DNA of 64,000 nt, from positions 20,727 through 84,726 of the forward strand of contig JAFSHF010000019.1 in assembly GCA_017440465.1 (NCBI GenBank), in the 5' to 3' direction. A program made the translations under genes and the position numbers. This stretch comes from Clostridia bacterium. Lineage in GTDB: Bacteria > Bacillota > Clostridia > Oscillospirales > QAKW01. Positions 51,857-61,464 of this stretch are shown here, piece after piece (the stretch's first letter is position 1; each line of letters begins with the position of its first letter). The notes under the pieces were generated by a model. The model had not been told where the DNA came from, did not search any database, and was given only the letters and a program-made list of their open reading frames with translations.

Positions 51857-53833
51857 TTATGCTTCGTAAGAAGCCCAGACACCGTCGTAGGCATCCATAT
51901 AAAGAACAACTTCGCCGCTCTTCAAGCCTTCGGTATCGGAAATATACCCCTCGGTCTTGAGGACCTTTCTGCCGCCGTCAAGAATGAAATAATCTTTGGT
52001 CTCGATGGCAACGGTCTTGACGGGAGCGATCTCTTCCATCACGACCTTTTCGCCTGCGGTTACGTAGTAGGTATAAAGATCGCCTTTATCAATGACACCG
52101 TCCTTAGAAGAGATCCGAGCAAGATCCACGGTCAGATCGGATTCCTTACCGCCGTCGATCGCACGAACCTTCACCTTAGCAGTGTTAGCATTGGCGGTGA
52201 TATCGAGAATCTCGACCGCCACATCCTCGGTAGCCTTCTTCTCTTCATAGGCCAGATACGTGGTGCGGGTGGAATCTAAAACAGCCACCACAGGACCAAC
52301 CACTTCTTTTATCTTCATAGTCGGTTTATTTACAAAGGAGTGTGCATAGTATTTCGTGGGATTCTCAGCGGCACTGTCTCTGATGCCGTCTATGCCGTTT
52401 ACCGTGGTCACAGCGATCTTTTCCATTTCTTCCACCGTACCCGCGGAAAGATGAAGTTTTCCGGAAGCAAGATAGAAGTTGACATAGTCCCCGCTTTGGG
52501 GATTGGCAATTCCCTTGAAGACAATGTCGTTATCATCGTATACATGAACACTGCCATCATAATAACTGTAAACGGAAATATAATTGTCGGTCACCGTCAT
52601 CAGCTTGCCGGGAATCCATTCGGTCGCCAGAACGACGTCGGCGTTTTCCGCAGTGCCGTGCTGAATAAAGGTGAGCTCCAGATTCGGTCTGCCGGTGATC
52701 AGGGTGGGTGTTTTGAAGTTTACAACGCTGACCGCCTTGGTCAGGTTATATACATCACCCAACGGCCAAATATCATCATTGAGATACAGCATCGTGTTGG
52801 AATAAATCGCATATGTACTGCTGGTAGAGGTGCCGGAGAGGCTGGAGAAACTATTGACAGAGATTTCGGTAAGAGGAACTTTATTGACGATGGGAGAAGC
52901 AATCTGATAGGTAATCAGTTCTTCATCCTCGGTAAAGGTGCCGGAATGATCTTTATCCAGATAAATGACATCGATGTTATAGCCGACAAATTCGCTCAGA
53001 TCTGCGCCGATATCGGTTTGGACGCCATTGGAAAGCAGAACCTCTTTCGTAACCCCTTCATAGTTCATCGGGCGGTTTTCGGTGGCACGGATAGTAAGGG
53101 TGGTGATATTACATCCATAAATGTTGGTTGCAAGGCAATTCAGCAGGTTGCCGTCGAAATCGCGGAAGCTTGAAAACATTTCGCTGTCGACGGTGCCGAC
53201 GTTGGCATCATACAGCATGGCGCGCGCCACAATGATCGCGGCCTGCTCACGGTTGATGCTCTCTACAGAAGCGTCTACCTCGGAGCCTTCCAGAATGATC
53301 GTCTGGAACTCTTCGTATTCCGAAGCGTTATCCTCGCCGGTGGCAATACCGCAGGTTTTGGTAATGAGGGTGATAAACTCTTCTCCGGAGATAAAACGGT
53401 CTGCTTCGAACTTTTTCTCGGGAACATACTCGCCGCTTACCAGCTGATAGTCTTCGCCCCAAGCAACATACGGGAGGATCATCGAGGTATCGGCAAGATC
53501 GCCGCCTTCCAGCTCATCAAAAGAGGTGGCGGTGCTTTCATAATCGGCAAGTTCATCATAACCGTAGTGCAACATCCGATATGCGATCTTCAACGCCTCA
53601 CCGCGGGTGAGTTTACCGGAGGGATCAAAGCTACCGTTATTGTGCGCAGTGATGATCCCGAGCTTATCGACAAAGCGGATATAATGAAGGTTTACTTCAG
53701 ACAGCGTTGCCCCGTACATATCATGAACGTCATCATATATAATTTCTTCATATGCCGCGAATGCAGAAACGCTCATGCATACGATCATAACCACAGTCAT
53801 TATCGCTGCCAGCAAACTTTTGATGGTTCTCAT
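51857..53833 (-). CDS. SLH-domain surface protein (N-terminal SLH)
   Basis: 658 residues. Signal peptide about 1-26 (VVMIVCMSVSAFAA). Residues about 30-215 form three degenerate S-layer homology repeats (FVDKLGIITAHNNGSFDPSG with LTRGEALKIAYRML is the clearest; then YVAWGEDYQLVSG and INREQAAIIVARAML). The remaining 430 residues are a beta-rich region with no catalytic motif and an end like copper-amine-oxidase or repeat-type stalks. SLH domains bind pyruvylated wall polymer, so it is a surface protein, perhaps an S-layer or stalk component. Good GGAGGT site. Function not known. Confidence 0.85.
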   Translation of the reverse strand: MRTIKSLLAAIMTVVMIVCMSVSAFAAYEEIIYDDVHDMYGATLSEVNLHYIRFVDKLGIITAHNNGSFDPSGKLTRGEALKIAYRMLHYGYDELADYESTATSFDELEGGDLADTSMILPYVAWGEDYQLVSGEYVPEKKFEADRFISGEEFITLITKTCGIATGEDNASEYEEFQTIILEGSEVDASVESINREQAAIIVARAMLYDANVGTVDSEMFSSFRDFDGNLLNCLATNIYGCNITTLTIRATENRPMNYEGVTKEVLLSNGVQTDIGADLSEFVGYNIDVIYLDKDHSGTFTEDEELITYQIASPIVNKVPLTEISVNSFSSLSGTSTSSTYAIYSNTMLYLNDDIWPLGDVYNLTKAVSVVNFKTPTLITGRPNLELTFIQHGTAENADVVLATEWIPGKLMTVTDNYISVYSYYDGSVHVYDDNDIVFKGIANPQSGDYVNFYLASGKLHLSAGTVEEMEKIAVTTVNGIDGIRDSAAENPTKYYAHSFVNKPTMKIKEVVGPVVAVLDSTRTTYLAYEEKKATEDVAVEILDITANANTAKVKVRAIDGGKESDLTVDLARISSKDGVIDKGDLYTYYVTAGEKVVMEEIAPVKTVAIETKDYFILDGGRKVLKTEGYISDTEGLKSGEVVLYMDAYDGVWASYEA

Positions 53834-53877
53834 TCCGTTACCTCCGTCAAAAGGGAATGCCCCTTCTATTTTATTAT

Positions 53878-53906
53878 ATTATATATAATAATAGAGCAAG
53901 ATGCAA
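53878..53906 (-). promoter_or_regulatory. promoter of the first SLH protein gene
   Basis: Minus strand TTGCAT (53906-53901), 17 bases, TATAAT (53883-53878), about 45 bases before the start. Confidence 0.7.
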
Positions 53907-54005
53907 GGATTTTTTGAAATGTTTTTTGAATGAGGATCAGTTTGTTTAGTTTGAATAATTTTGAACTCAAAAATTTGTTTAAAGTGCCATCTGTTTTAAG
54001 GAAAT

Positions 54006-54042
54006 AAAAAACCTTGCCGAACCAAGTTCGGCAAGGTTTTTA
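54006..54042 (-). terminator. terminator after the second SLH protein
   Basis: AACCTTGCCGAAC / GTTCGGCAAGGTT stem, 3-base loop, then a minus-strand T-run. Confidence 0.87.
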
Positions 54043-54048
54043 AAAGGT

Positions 54049-57000
54049 TTATACTCTGGAAATCATCGCGGCAAGTTCTGCGCGGGTGATGGGCTTTTTG
54101 GGGTTCAACTTTCCGTTGTCGTCGCCCTCGATCAAGCCGGAAGCAACAGCGGCTTCCATACTTTCTTTTGCCCAAGAGGAGACCGATGCGTAATCTTTAA
54201 ATTCCGTCAGATCGGCACTACCGCTCAGATCATAAATACGGACAAACATTGCGAAAACTTCTTCGCGGCTGATATTACTTGCGGGGCGGAAGTTCAAGCC
54301 GGTTGCATCGGCAGAACCCTTCATAATTCCGAAGTAATATGCCACTTTGACATTACCGAGCGCCCAATCCGCGATCTTTGCGGTATCCGCAAAGGGGAGT
54401 TTTACGTCGGCAAATGCGGTGGTGTTGATCCCAAGCAGGCGGCTGGCAACGATCGCCATTTCCTGACGGGTGGTATTATCATCGCCGCGGAATGCAACGC
54501 CTTCTCCGCTGGGAGAACCTTGCAGAACACCGTCGGCGGTGGCGGCATCCACGTACTTCTTATACCATACGTCCTCAGGAACGTCATTGTACGCATTGAC
54601 CTTCACCGTCTTGGTGACGATCAGTTCATATGGATTGACCTTGCCGTTTTCGGCAATACAATCGACATAATATTTCGATACCGCATGGGTAACATCCAAA
54701 GAGAAGGACCGCTCATCGATAAAACGGTTGGGCTCTGCCTCCACCGGAGTGGAAGTATACTTCAAGGCGATCTTTCTTGCAGGATCGGCATAAACCTTGA
54801 CCACCGCGTAGGGATCGCTGGTATTGAAGACCACATTCATACTTGTACCGCCGGTTTGAACGGTAATGACATTATTATTAATGATGGGAGTCAGACCGGC
54901 CAAACCGGTAATATCGGCGGCAGAAGATTTGCCTTCGTTGCGCACGATAAAGGGAATGGTATTTGCATACACCCCGTCGCGAACTTCGACATAGAAGGTG
55001 GTCTCGCCTTCCTTCAAGGCAATCTCTTTCAGTTGCGCAGAGGAAGATACCGCTTTCTTCTTCGCCGCATCGGAGAAGATGGTGTAGGAAGCACCGGGAG
55101 TAGTGGTCAGCTCAAAGGTTGCTTTGGTCAGCAACTGCTCGCTGGTAAAGAGCAAGGAGCCGTCACGCAACACGGTGTATTTTCCGTTGGAGGGAGCTTT
55201 GCCGCCGATCAGGCTGGGATCGCTCGCCTCGTTACGCTCACGATTAAACACTACCGTATAGACATTCTCCGTCAACTCATTGCCGGAAGAAATGACGACA
55301 TCAAACTGATATCCGCCGTGGGGGATATAGTTGCCAATGTCCTCCAACGGTTTATGGTTATTGGAAAGCTGATCATACTCGGCATAAACTTCATAGCTTG
55401 CGCCGGGAGAAACCTTCAGTTCATAATCAACAAACGCCAGATCCGAGGGGAAATTATAAGTAAAGGTGGTACCCTGGATGATGGGCATCGGTGCGCGGTT
55501 GCTATCGAAGACAACATCCACCAGCGCCGCCTCGGTACCATCACCGGAGAGCAGGCGGATCTCATAGACCACGCCGCCCTTGCCGTCCAGAGTAGTGATC
55601 TCGGCAAAATACTGGGTCACAACGCCGGAAAGATATGCCATCTTATTTTCAACCTCTGTTTCCAGAGTTTTTTCTTTATAAAGTTTCCAGCTGCACTCGG
55701 CATCGGTCTTGAGCACAGCGTTCAGATCGATGGGGTTCGCGGTAATTCCCATCTTTGCAAGATTGATGGTGATTCTCTTGTTCACATGGTCAATCTCGGT
55801 GTTGGACATTGCAGTGGAAAAACTACCGACCAATTTGGTCATTGCTTCGTCTGCATAGTAGGGATACAAGTCCAGCTTGGTATCCTCATGTTTAGTAATA
55901 CGATCGACAGAGATAGGAGTTGCATAGTAGTTATTGACCAAATTCAAAGAGCCGTTCATTTCCGACTCAATAAACATGGTGTTTGCAGGAAGGTCAAAAT
56001 AGTTCTCGTTGATATTGACCATAAAGGGGAATTCATAGTAATAATTATAATCACCGACAAAGGGGAACTCAAACAAGGTTTGACCTGCATCGATCTTCAT
56101 TACGGTATTTTTGGTGATCTGCAGGTTGGTACCCGGCAGAGTATGCGCACCATAATAGGTATTATGAACGAGCGCGGCAGGGCCCATATCCGCAATGTAG
56201 TTGTTGCGAACGATGGCGGTATAGAGCGCGGTCTGCTGTTTGTGGGCATATTTAAAAACATTGCCGCCGCAGTATTCATAATAGTTGTTCTCGATCAACG
56301 CATAAGAACCCATACTACCGGCGCAGACCAGCTTAGTATCGATGGTATTTCCGGTCAGGTTCAGATAGTTATTGAAAACACGAATGTCCATCATACCGCT
56401 GATATTGACCAGATTCTTACCTTTGAGAACACGCAGATTGCTGATCTCCATACTCGGGCTGTTACCGACCGAATGGTTGAAAAGATTAGCGGCCATCGTA
56501 TTGACCACACAGTTTCTCACAACGGTACCGAAACGATAGTTGGTCGCACCGGTTCCCATCGAGCCGTCGGTAGAAAAAGCAAAGTTGCCGCCCAGATAGA
56601 AGCCATCCATCACCAGATCGGAACCGCTCGCACTATAGGTCATACCGCCGGTCAGAACCGCTTCGCCATCTTTAGAGGCGTCAAGACCTGCTGCGGCGGG
56701 ACGCTTGGCATTGGGCTTGGAAAGCTCCTTGGCATCATTGGGGTTGATCTCCGCCTTGGGACCGTAAAGTTTGATATTACCGGCTGTCTGCACAATGCCG
56801 GCTTCATAAAGGCCGGCCGCCACATAAATGGTCTCATGACCGTCTGCAGCAAACAGCGCGTCGGCTACCTCGGCAAAGCCGTTGACACCGATGGTGACAT
56901 TATAAACGATGCCACCCAATTTGATGGGTTGGAGCCCTTCGGCTTTTCCCCAATCGCTGTTAACAACCAGAATATTCGGCTCGGTCAGCAACTGACCGCC

Positions 57001-57171
57001 GACCACAATGCCGGAACCTTCCGATTCCCCGCGCAAGGGCATCTTCTCGATGGATACCGGTCCACCCAGCTCCAGTTGGGCCGCAGTTACGCCAAGCACC
57101 ATGCTGGAAAGCATAGAGATCAGCAGGACCGCAACCAACAGAACGGCAGATAATTTCTTCATTTGTTTCAT
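54049..57171 (-). CDS. large SLH surface protein with beta-helix region (C-terminal SLH)
   Basis: 1040 residues from the ATG at 57171 after AGGAGG. Signal peptide about 1-30 (LLVAVLLISMLSSMVLGVTAA). Residues about 40-450 read like a right-handed parallel beta-helix (many short repeats such as VVRNCVVNTMAANLF, TAIVRNNYIADMGPAAL, FMVNINENYFDLPANTMF). Next come Ig/cadherin-like beta domains (about 500-850). Three SLH repeats end the protein (DVPEDVWYKKYVDAATADGV; FADTAKIADWALGNVKVAYY; EFKDYASVSSWAKESMEAAV; last residues ISRV). Wall-anchored exoprotein, polysaccharide binding or lyase-like fold; no catalytic residues identified. Confidence 0.87.
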   Translation of the reverse strand: MKQMKKLSAVLLVAVLLISMLSSMVLGVTAAQLELGGPVSIEKMPLRGESEGSGIVVGGQLLTEPNILVVNSDWGKAEGLQPIKLGGIVYNVTIGVNGFAEVADALFAADGHETIYVAAGLYEAGIVQTAGNIKLYGPKAEINPNDAKELSKPNAKRPAAAGLDASKDGEAVLTGGMTYSASGSDLVMDGFYLGGNFAFSTDGSMGTGATNYRFGTVVRNCVVNTMAANLFNHSVGNSPSMEISNLRVLKGKNLVNISGMMDIRVFNNYLNLTGNTIDTKLVCAGSMGSYALIENNYYEYCGGNVFKYAHKQQTALYTAIVRNNYIADMGPAALVHNTYYGAHTLPGTNLQITKNTVMKIDAGQTLFEFPFVGDYNYYYEFPFMVNINENYFDLPANTMFIESEMNGSLNLVNNYYATPISVDRITKHEDTKLDLYPYYADEAMTKLVGSFSTAMSNTEIDHVNKRITINLAKMGITANPIDLNAVLKTDAECSWKLYKEKTLETEVENKMAYLSGVVTQYFAEITTLDGKGGVVYEIRLLSGDGTEAALVDVVFDSNRAPMPIIQGTTFTYNFPSDLAFVDYELKVSPGASYEVYAEYDQLSNNHKPLEDIGNYIPHGGYQFDVVISSGNELTENVYTVVFNRERNEASDPSLIGGKAPSNGKYTVLRDGSLLFTSEQLLTKATFELTTTPGASYTIFSDAAKKKAVSSSAQLKEIALKEGETTFYVEVRDGVYANTIPFIVRNEGKSSAADITGLAGLTPIINNNVITVQTGGTSMNVVFNTSDPYAVVKVYADPARKIALKYTSTPVEAEPNRFIDERSFSLDVTHAVSKYYVDCIAENGKVNPYELIVTKTVKVNAYNDVPEDVWYKKYVDAATADGVLQGSPSGEGVAFRGDDNTTRQEMAIVASRLLGINTTAFADVKLPFADTAKIADWALGNVKVAYYFGIMKGSADATGLNFRPASNISREEVFAMFVRIYDLSGSADLTEFKDYASVSSWAKESMEAAVASGLIEGDDNGKLNPKKPITRAELAAMISRV

Positions 57172-57198
57172 TCTAAACAACCTCCTGTCGTTACGTCG

Positions 57199-57235
57199 AT
57201 CGGTGAAGTTTTCTAAAAGTGCATACTGCACCGAT
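57199..57235 (-). promoter_or_regulatory. mutually exclusive hairpins in the leader of the second SLH gene
   Basis: ATCGGTG (57199-57205) can pair with CACCGAT (57229-57235), while GTGCA (57219-57223) can pair with TGCAC (57227-57231); the two share bases 57229-57231. The hairpin lies just after the expected transcript start. Could stabilise the mRNA or switch. Confidence 0.4.
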
Positions 57236-57248
57236 GATACATATAATT

Positions 57249-57277
57249 ATTATATTTTAATATCTTAAAAAAGTCAA
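57249..57277 (-). promoter_or_regulatory. promoter of the second SLH protein gene
   Basis: Minus strand TTGACT (57277-57272), 17 bases, TATAAT (57254-57249). Confidence 0.72.
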
Positions 57278-57407
57278 TAAAGATGTGTATGTTTTTGAAA
57301 CATTTTTGCCGATTGGGAAAAATTACACTTTATGTTGCAGAGTTTTAGTATATTCAGAGCATAATAATTGTAACAAACCCATCGAAAAACAGAAAGGATA
57401 AATTACT

Positions 57408-59168
57408 ATGTGTGGAATTATCGGTTACAACGGCCCGCGGAAAGCGGAACCGCTCCTGATCGACGGATTAAAAAAATTAGAATATCGGGGCTATGATTCC
57501 GCGGGGATCGCCCTGGTGGAAAAACAAGGGATCCAAATTTTTAAAAAAGAAGGGAAAGTGGCCGCATTGGAGGCGATCCTGCCCGAAGAGAGTTGCGCAA
57601 CCATCGGCATCGGACATACCCGTTGGGCGACCCACGGCGCGCCAAAGGACCGCAACGCCCATCCCCATTCTTACGGCAAGGTCACATTAGTCCATAACGG
57701 CATTATCGAAAACGAACAAGCCTTGCGTACCATGCTGAAAAACCAAGGGCTCTCCCCCATCAGCGATACCGATACCGAATTGATCGCCATGCTGATGGAC
57801 CACTGCTATCGGGGCGATCCCCGCGATGCTATTCGCGCCGCCTGCGCCTTATTGGAAGGCTCCTATGCGCTGGGAATTCTTTTTGAAGACCATCCGCAAA
57901 CGCTCTATGCCGTTCGCAAAGATAACCCGCTCATTTTGGGGCTTGGCGAGGGCGAATATTTCATCGCCTCCGACATCCCTGCTTTTTCAGACCATACCCC
58001 TGCCTATTGCCTTCTGGACGAGGGGGAGATCGCGGAGCTTTCCCCTTCCGGATTGACCCTCTACGACCGCACCGACAGAATCATTAAAAAACCGCATCAC
58101 ATCGCGGATTTCGGCGATATTTCGACCGTCAAGGACGGGTATGAACACTTTATGAAAAAAGAAATTTTCGAACAGCCTTCGGTGGTGCGGAAAACCATCG
58201 ACCGATACGCCGAAAACGACCGTATTTTAACCGAATTGGGGGAGGATTTTCGAGTCGATGGAAAGATCCTTATCGTCGGATGCGGATCGGCATATCACGC
58301 CGCCTTGCTGGGCAAAAACGCCCTGGAAAAATACGCCCGCATCCCCACCGAAGTTGCCATTGCCAGTGAATTTCGCTATAGCGATCCGTTGCTCAAAAAA
58401 GAGGATCTGGTGATCTTGATCTCCCAATCGGGAGAGACTGCCGATACTCTGGCGGCATTGCGTTTGGCAAAAGAAAAAGGTGTTCCCACATTAGGGATCG
58501 TCAACGTATTCGGCAGTTCCATCGCCCGCGAAGCCGATACGGTATTGTATACGATGGCAGGGCCTGAGATCAGCGTTGCCACCACCAAAGCCTATACCTG
58601 CCAGGCGGTAATGCTCTATCTTCTGGCAATGAAACTTGCCCATCGTTCCCCCGCTGAACTAAAAGAACTTCCCCAAGCAATAGAGAGCGCATTGGAGCAG
58701 GAATCCCTTTGCCAAAAACTTGCCGAAAAATACGCATCCGCCGAGCATTTATTCTTTATCGGGCGCGGGCGGGACTATGCAGTCAGCCGCGAAGGCTCTT
58801 TGAAACTCAAAGAGATCTCCTATATTCACAGCGAGGCCTATGCCGCAGGCGAACTTAAGCACGGAACCATCTCCTTGATCGAGCAGGATACCCCGGTCAT
58901 TGCCGTCATCACCGACCGCACCCTACTGCCGAAAACCGCCGCCAATATCAAAGAAGTGCGCGCCCGCGGAGCGCAGGTGCTCTGCATCGCGCCAAAAAAC
59001 GGATTGCTTCCCGACTGCGACCGCTTGGACCTGCCCGATTGCAACGACCTTGCCGCCCCCATCGCCACGGCGGTGCGTTGCCAACTGCTCGCTTATTATG
59101 CCGCCCTTGCGCGGGGAACCGATATTGATCAGCCCCGCAACCTTGCCAAAAGCGTCACGGTGGAATAA
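57408..59168 (+). CDS. glmS: glutamine-fructose-6-phosphate aminotransferase
   Basis: 586 residues, standard. It makes glucosamine 6-phosphate, the first step to UDP-GlcNAc for peptidoglycan. N-terminal Ntn amidohydrolase starts with Cys2 (MCGIIGYNG), the catalytic residue after Met removal, and contains TRWATHGAP. Two SIS sugar-isomerase domains follow (GCGSAYHAALLGKNALE, SQSGETADTLAALRLAKE, and GRGRDYAVSREGSLKLKEIS) with the C-terminal LAKSVTVE. The leader is about 135 bases and shows no recognisable glmS ribozyme core, in contrast to many Firmicutes. AAGGA precedes the ATG. Confidence 0.97.
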   Translation: MCGIIGYNGPRKAEPLLIDGLKKLEYRGYDSAGIALVEKQGIQIFKKEGKVAALEAILPEESCATIGIGHTRWATHGAPKDRNAHPHSYGKVTLVHNGIIENEQALRTMLKNQGLSPISDTDTELIAMLMDHCYRGDPRDAIRAACALLEGSYALGILFEDHPQTLYAVRKDNPLILGLGEGEYFIASDIPAFSDHTPAYCLLDEGEIAELSPSGLTLYDRTDRIIKKPHHIADFGDISTVKDGYEHFMKKEIFEQPSVVRKTIDRYAENDRILTELGEDFRVDGKILIVGCGSAYHAALLGKNALEKYARIPTEVAIASEFRYSDPLLKKEDLVILISQSGETADTLAALRLAKEKGVPTLGIVNVFGSSIAREADTVLYTMAGPEISVATTKAYTCQAVMLYLLAMKLAHRSPAELKELPQAIESALEQESLCQKLAEKYASAEHLFFIGRGRDYAVSREGSLKLKEISYIHSEAYAAGELKHGTISLIEQDTPVIAVITDRTLLPKTAANIKEVRARGAQVLCIAPKNGLLPDCDRLDLPDCNDLAAPIATAVRCQLLAYYAALARGTDIDQPRNLAKSVTVE

Positions 59169-59186
59169 AAAGGGTATTCAATCGCC

Positions 59187-59318
59187 CGAAACCAACCGAT
59201 TCGGACTGTGACTGCACAATTCATTTGTGCAGAAACGGCGGGACGGGGAACCCGTCCCCTACAAAATCATTTGGTATTTCTACCTAACAAATCATTTGTT
59301 ACCCCAAATGATTTGGGG
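59187..59318. repeat. hairpin-rich noncoding spacer after glmS
   Basis: The 59169-59423 gap has no credible gene. It holds four compact dyads in a row: CCGAA...TTCGG (59187-59206), CTGCACAA/TTGTGCAG (59212-59232), GGGACGGG/CCCGTCCC (59240-59258) and CCCCAAAT/ATTTGGGG (59302-59318). AAATCATTT occurs at 59264 and 59289 with its inverse AAATGATTT at 59306. This looks like an interspersed repeat or an RNA processing region rather than a terminator. Confidence 0.6.
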
Positions 59319-59423
59319 TGGATATTTATACCGCTCAAATCTAAAACCGCCCAAATTGGATGTAGAAGTGCATTTCTCCGGCTGACGCTGTATGTCGATA
59401 CTGCGAAGACGGAAAATGCGCTA

Positions 59424-59453
59424 AAAAAAGAGCCCATTTATGGGCTCTTTTTT
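59424..59453. terminator. bidirectional terminator between glmS and thrS
   Basis: AAAAAAGAGCCCAT / ATGGGCTCTTTTTT with a 2-base loop; serves mainly thrS (minus). Confidence 0.87.
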
Positions 59454-59476
59454 GGTCTACGCCAATTTCGGCGGTT

Positions 59477-61414
59477 TTACTTCTTGGCTTTTGTGTCGAT
59501 GACTTCTTTAATCAAGTTCAGGAAATCATCTACAGGCATCGAGCCCAGATCGCCATCGTGGCGAGAGCGGACCGAGACCGTTCCTGCTTCGGCTTCTTTT
59601 TCACCGATGATGACCATATAGGGAATCTTCTGCATCTGCGCTTCGCGGATCTTATAACCGATCTTTTCGCTGCGCTCATCCAGCTCGACCCGCAGGCCTG
59701 CGGCGCGGAGCTGCTGATAGATTTCAGTGGATTTTTCCATCGTACGCTCGCTGATGGGCAGGACGCGCACTTGGGTGGGTGCCATCCAGGTGGGCAGAGC
59801 ACCGGCATATTTTTCCAGCAACAGAGCCAAAGTACGCTGATAGCAACCGATGGAGGTACGGTGGATGATATACGGTGTCTTCTTCTCCCCGTCGGAATCC
59901 ACATATTCCATTCCGAATTTTTTCGCCAGCAACATATCGATCTGGATGGTGATCAAGGTATCTTCTTTACCGAAAACATTCTTGATCTGGATATCGAGTT
60001 TCGGGCCGTAGAACGCCGCCTCATCGATGCCGACGGTATAATTTACCCCCAGATTATTGAGGATCTTTTCCATGGTGCTCTGGGCTTCTTCCCATTGCTC
60101 TGCGGTACCCTCATATTTATTGCCGGGGTTGGCGGGATCCCATTGGGAGAACCGATAGGAGCAATCCTCTTTCAGCCCCAAGGTTTCCAGCATATAGTTT
60201 GCCAGATCCAAGCAACCTTTAAATTCTTCTTCCAACTGATCGGGGCGCAACACCAAGTGCCCCTCGGAGATGGTGAACTGACGGACACGGATCAAGCCGT
60301 GCATCTCGCCGCTGTCCTCATTGCGGAACAAGGTGGACGTCTCGCCCATACGCATCGGCAGATCGCGATAGGAACGCATCCGATTGAGATAGGCCTGATA
60401 TTGGAAAGGGCAGGTCATGGGGCGGAGCGCAAAGCACTCTTTTTCTTCATCGTTGGGGTCGCCCAGAACGAACATCCCGTCCAGATAATGATCCCAGTGA
60501 CCGGAAATTTTATAAAGCTCGCGCTTTGCCATCAGCGGAGTCATGGTCATCACATAGCCGCGCTTTTCTTCTTCATCCTCCACCCAGCGTTGCAACTGTT
60601 GAATGACCTTCGCGCCCTTGGGCAGCAGGATGGGCAAGCCCTGACCGATGACATCGACGGTGGTAAAATACTCCAGCTCGCGGCCGATCTTATTGTGGTC
60701 GCGCTTGCGGGCTTCTTCCAAGCGGGTCAGATGCTCTTCCAACTGCGCCGCCTTGGGATAGGAAACACCGTAGATGCGCTGCAGCATCGGGCGGTTGGAA
60801 TCCCCGCGCCAATAGGCACCGGTGGAACTCAGCAAAGCGATCGCCTTGATTTTGGAAACGTCAAAGAGATGGGGACCGGCGCAAAGGTCGGTAAAATCGC
60901 CTTGGCGATAGAAGGAGATATTCTCTCCCTTGCCGGCGTGCTCTTCGATCAACTCCAACTTATAAGGCTCGTCCTTCATCAGTTCTTTGGCTTCATCGAC
61001 CGGCAGTTCAAACCGCTCCAAACGCAGCCGCTCCTTGACGATCTTTTTCATCTCGGCGGTGATCTTTTGCAGATCCTCCGCGGCAAAGGGCTTCTCTACT
61101 TCAAAATCATAATAAAAGCCGCTGTCGATCGCCGGACCGATGGCAAATTTTGCCGCAGGGAACAGGCGTTTGACGGCTTGGGCAAGCACATGGGATGTGG
61201 TGTGCCAGAAGACCTTTCTCGCCTGCTCATCTTCGAATGTCAGGGTAGTGAGTTCATCCCCTTCCGATGGAACATAAGTAAGTTCTTTCACCTCTCCGTT
61301 GACCAAGGCGCAAAGCGCTTCGCGGGCAACTGCAGGATCCAGAGCGAAAGCCGCATCGAATACCGATTTGCCGGCTTCTGTTTCGATCATCTGACCATTG
61401 ATTTTAACTTGCAT
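59477..61414 (-). CDS. thrS: threonyl-tRNA synthetase
   Basis: 645 residues from the ATG at 61414, preceded by GGTG; a start at 61432 is less supported. N-terminal TGS domain (about 1-60), the editing domain with HTTSHVLAQAVKRLFP, then a class II catalytic core and an anticodon-binding end. The zinc ligands appear as Cys in RPMTCPFQYQAY, His in FTISEGHLVL and His in PYIIHRTSIG, but the surrounding residues differ from the usual NCPGH and FTQDDAH patterns, so it is a diverged branch. Charges tRNA-Thr in the cytosol. No T-box leader. Confidence 0.94.
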   Translation of the reverse strand: MQVKINGQMIETEAGKSVFDAAFALDPAVAREALCALVNGEVKELTYVPSEGDELTTLTFEDEQARKVFWHTTSHVLAQAVKRLFPAAKFAIGPAIDSGFYYDFEVEKPFAAEDLQKITAEMKKIVKERLRLERFELPVDEAKELMKDEPYKLELIEEHAGKGENISFYRQGDFTDLCAGPHLFDVSKIKAIALLSSTGAYWRGDSNRPMLQRIYGVSYPKAAQLEEHLTRLEEARKRDHNKIGRELEYFTTVDVIGQGLPILLPKGAKVIQQLQRWVEDEEEKRGYVMTMTPLMAKRELYKISGHWDHYLDGMFVLGDPNDEEKECFALRPMTCPFQYQAYLNRMRSYRDLPMRMGETSTLFRNEDSGEMHGLIRVRQFTISEGHLVLRPDQLEEEFKGCLDLANYMLETLGLKEDCSYRFSQWDPANPGNKYEGTAEQWEEAQSTMEKILNNLGVNYTVGIDEAAFYGPKLDIQIKNVFGKEDTLITIQIDMLLAKKFGMEYVDSDGEKKTPYIIHRTSIGCYQRTLALLLEKYAGALPTWMAPTQVRVLPISERTMEKSTEIYQQLRAAGLRVELDERSEKIGYKIREAQMQKIPYMVIIGEKEAEAGTVSVRSRHDGDLGSMPVDDFLNLIKEVIDTKAKK

Positions 61415-61464
61415 TCTTTTTTCACCACACATATAAAAATTTCGGTAATAAACCGTTAAAAGTT

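Noticed and set aside
54520..57153. 877-residue frame on the plus strand
   Set aside because: Exactly opposite the large SLH gene; no start signal or family pattern.
57278..57407. glmS ribozyme
   Set aside because: No core helices recognised and the leader is shorter than the usual ribozyme.
59558..61459. 633-residue frame on the plus strand
   Set aside because: Antisense to thrS; composition reflects the complement of thrS.
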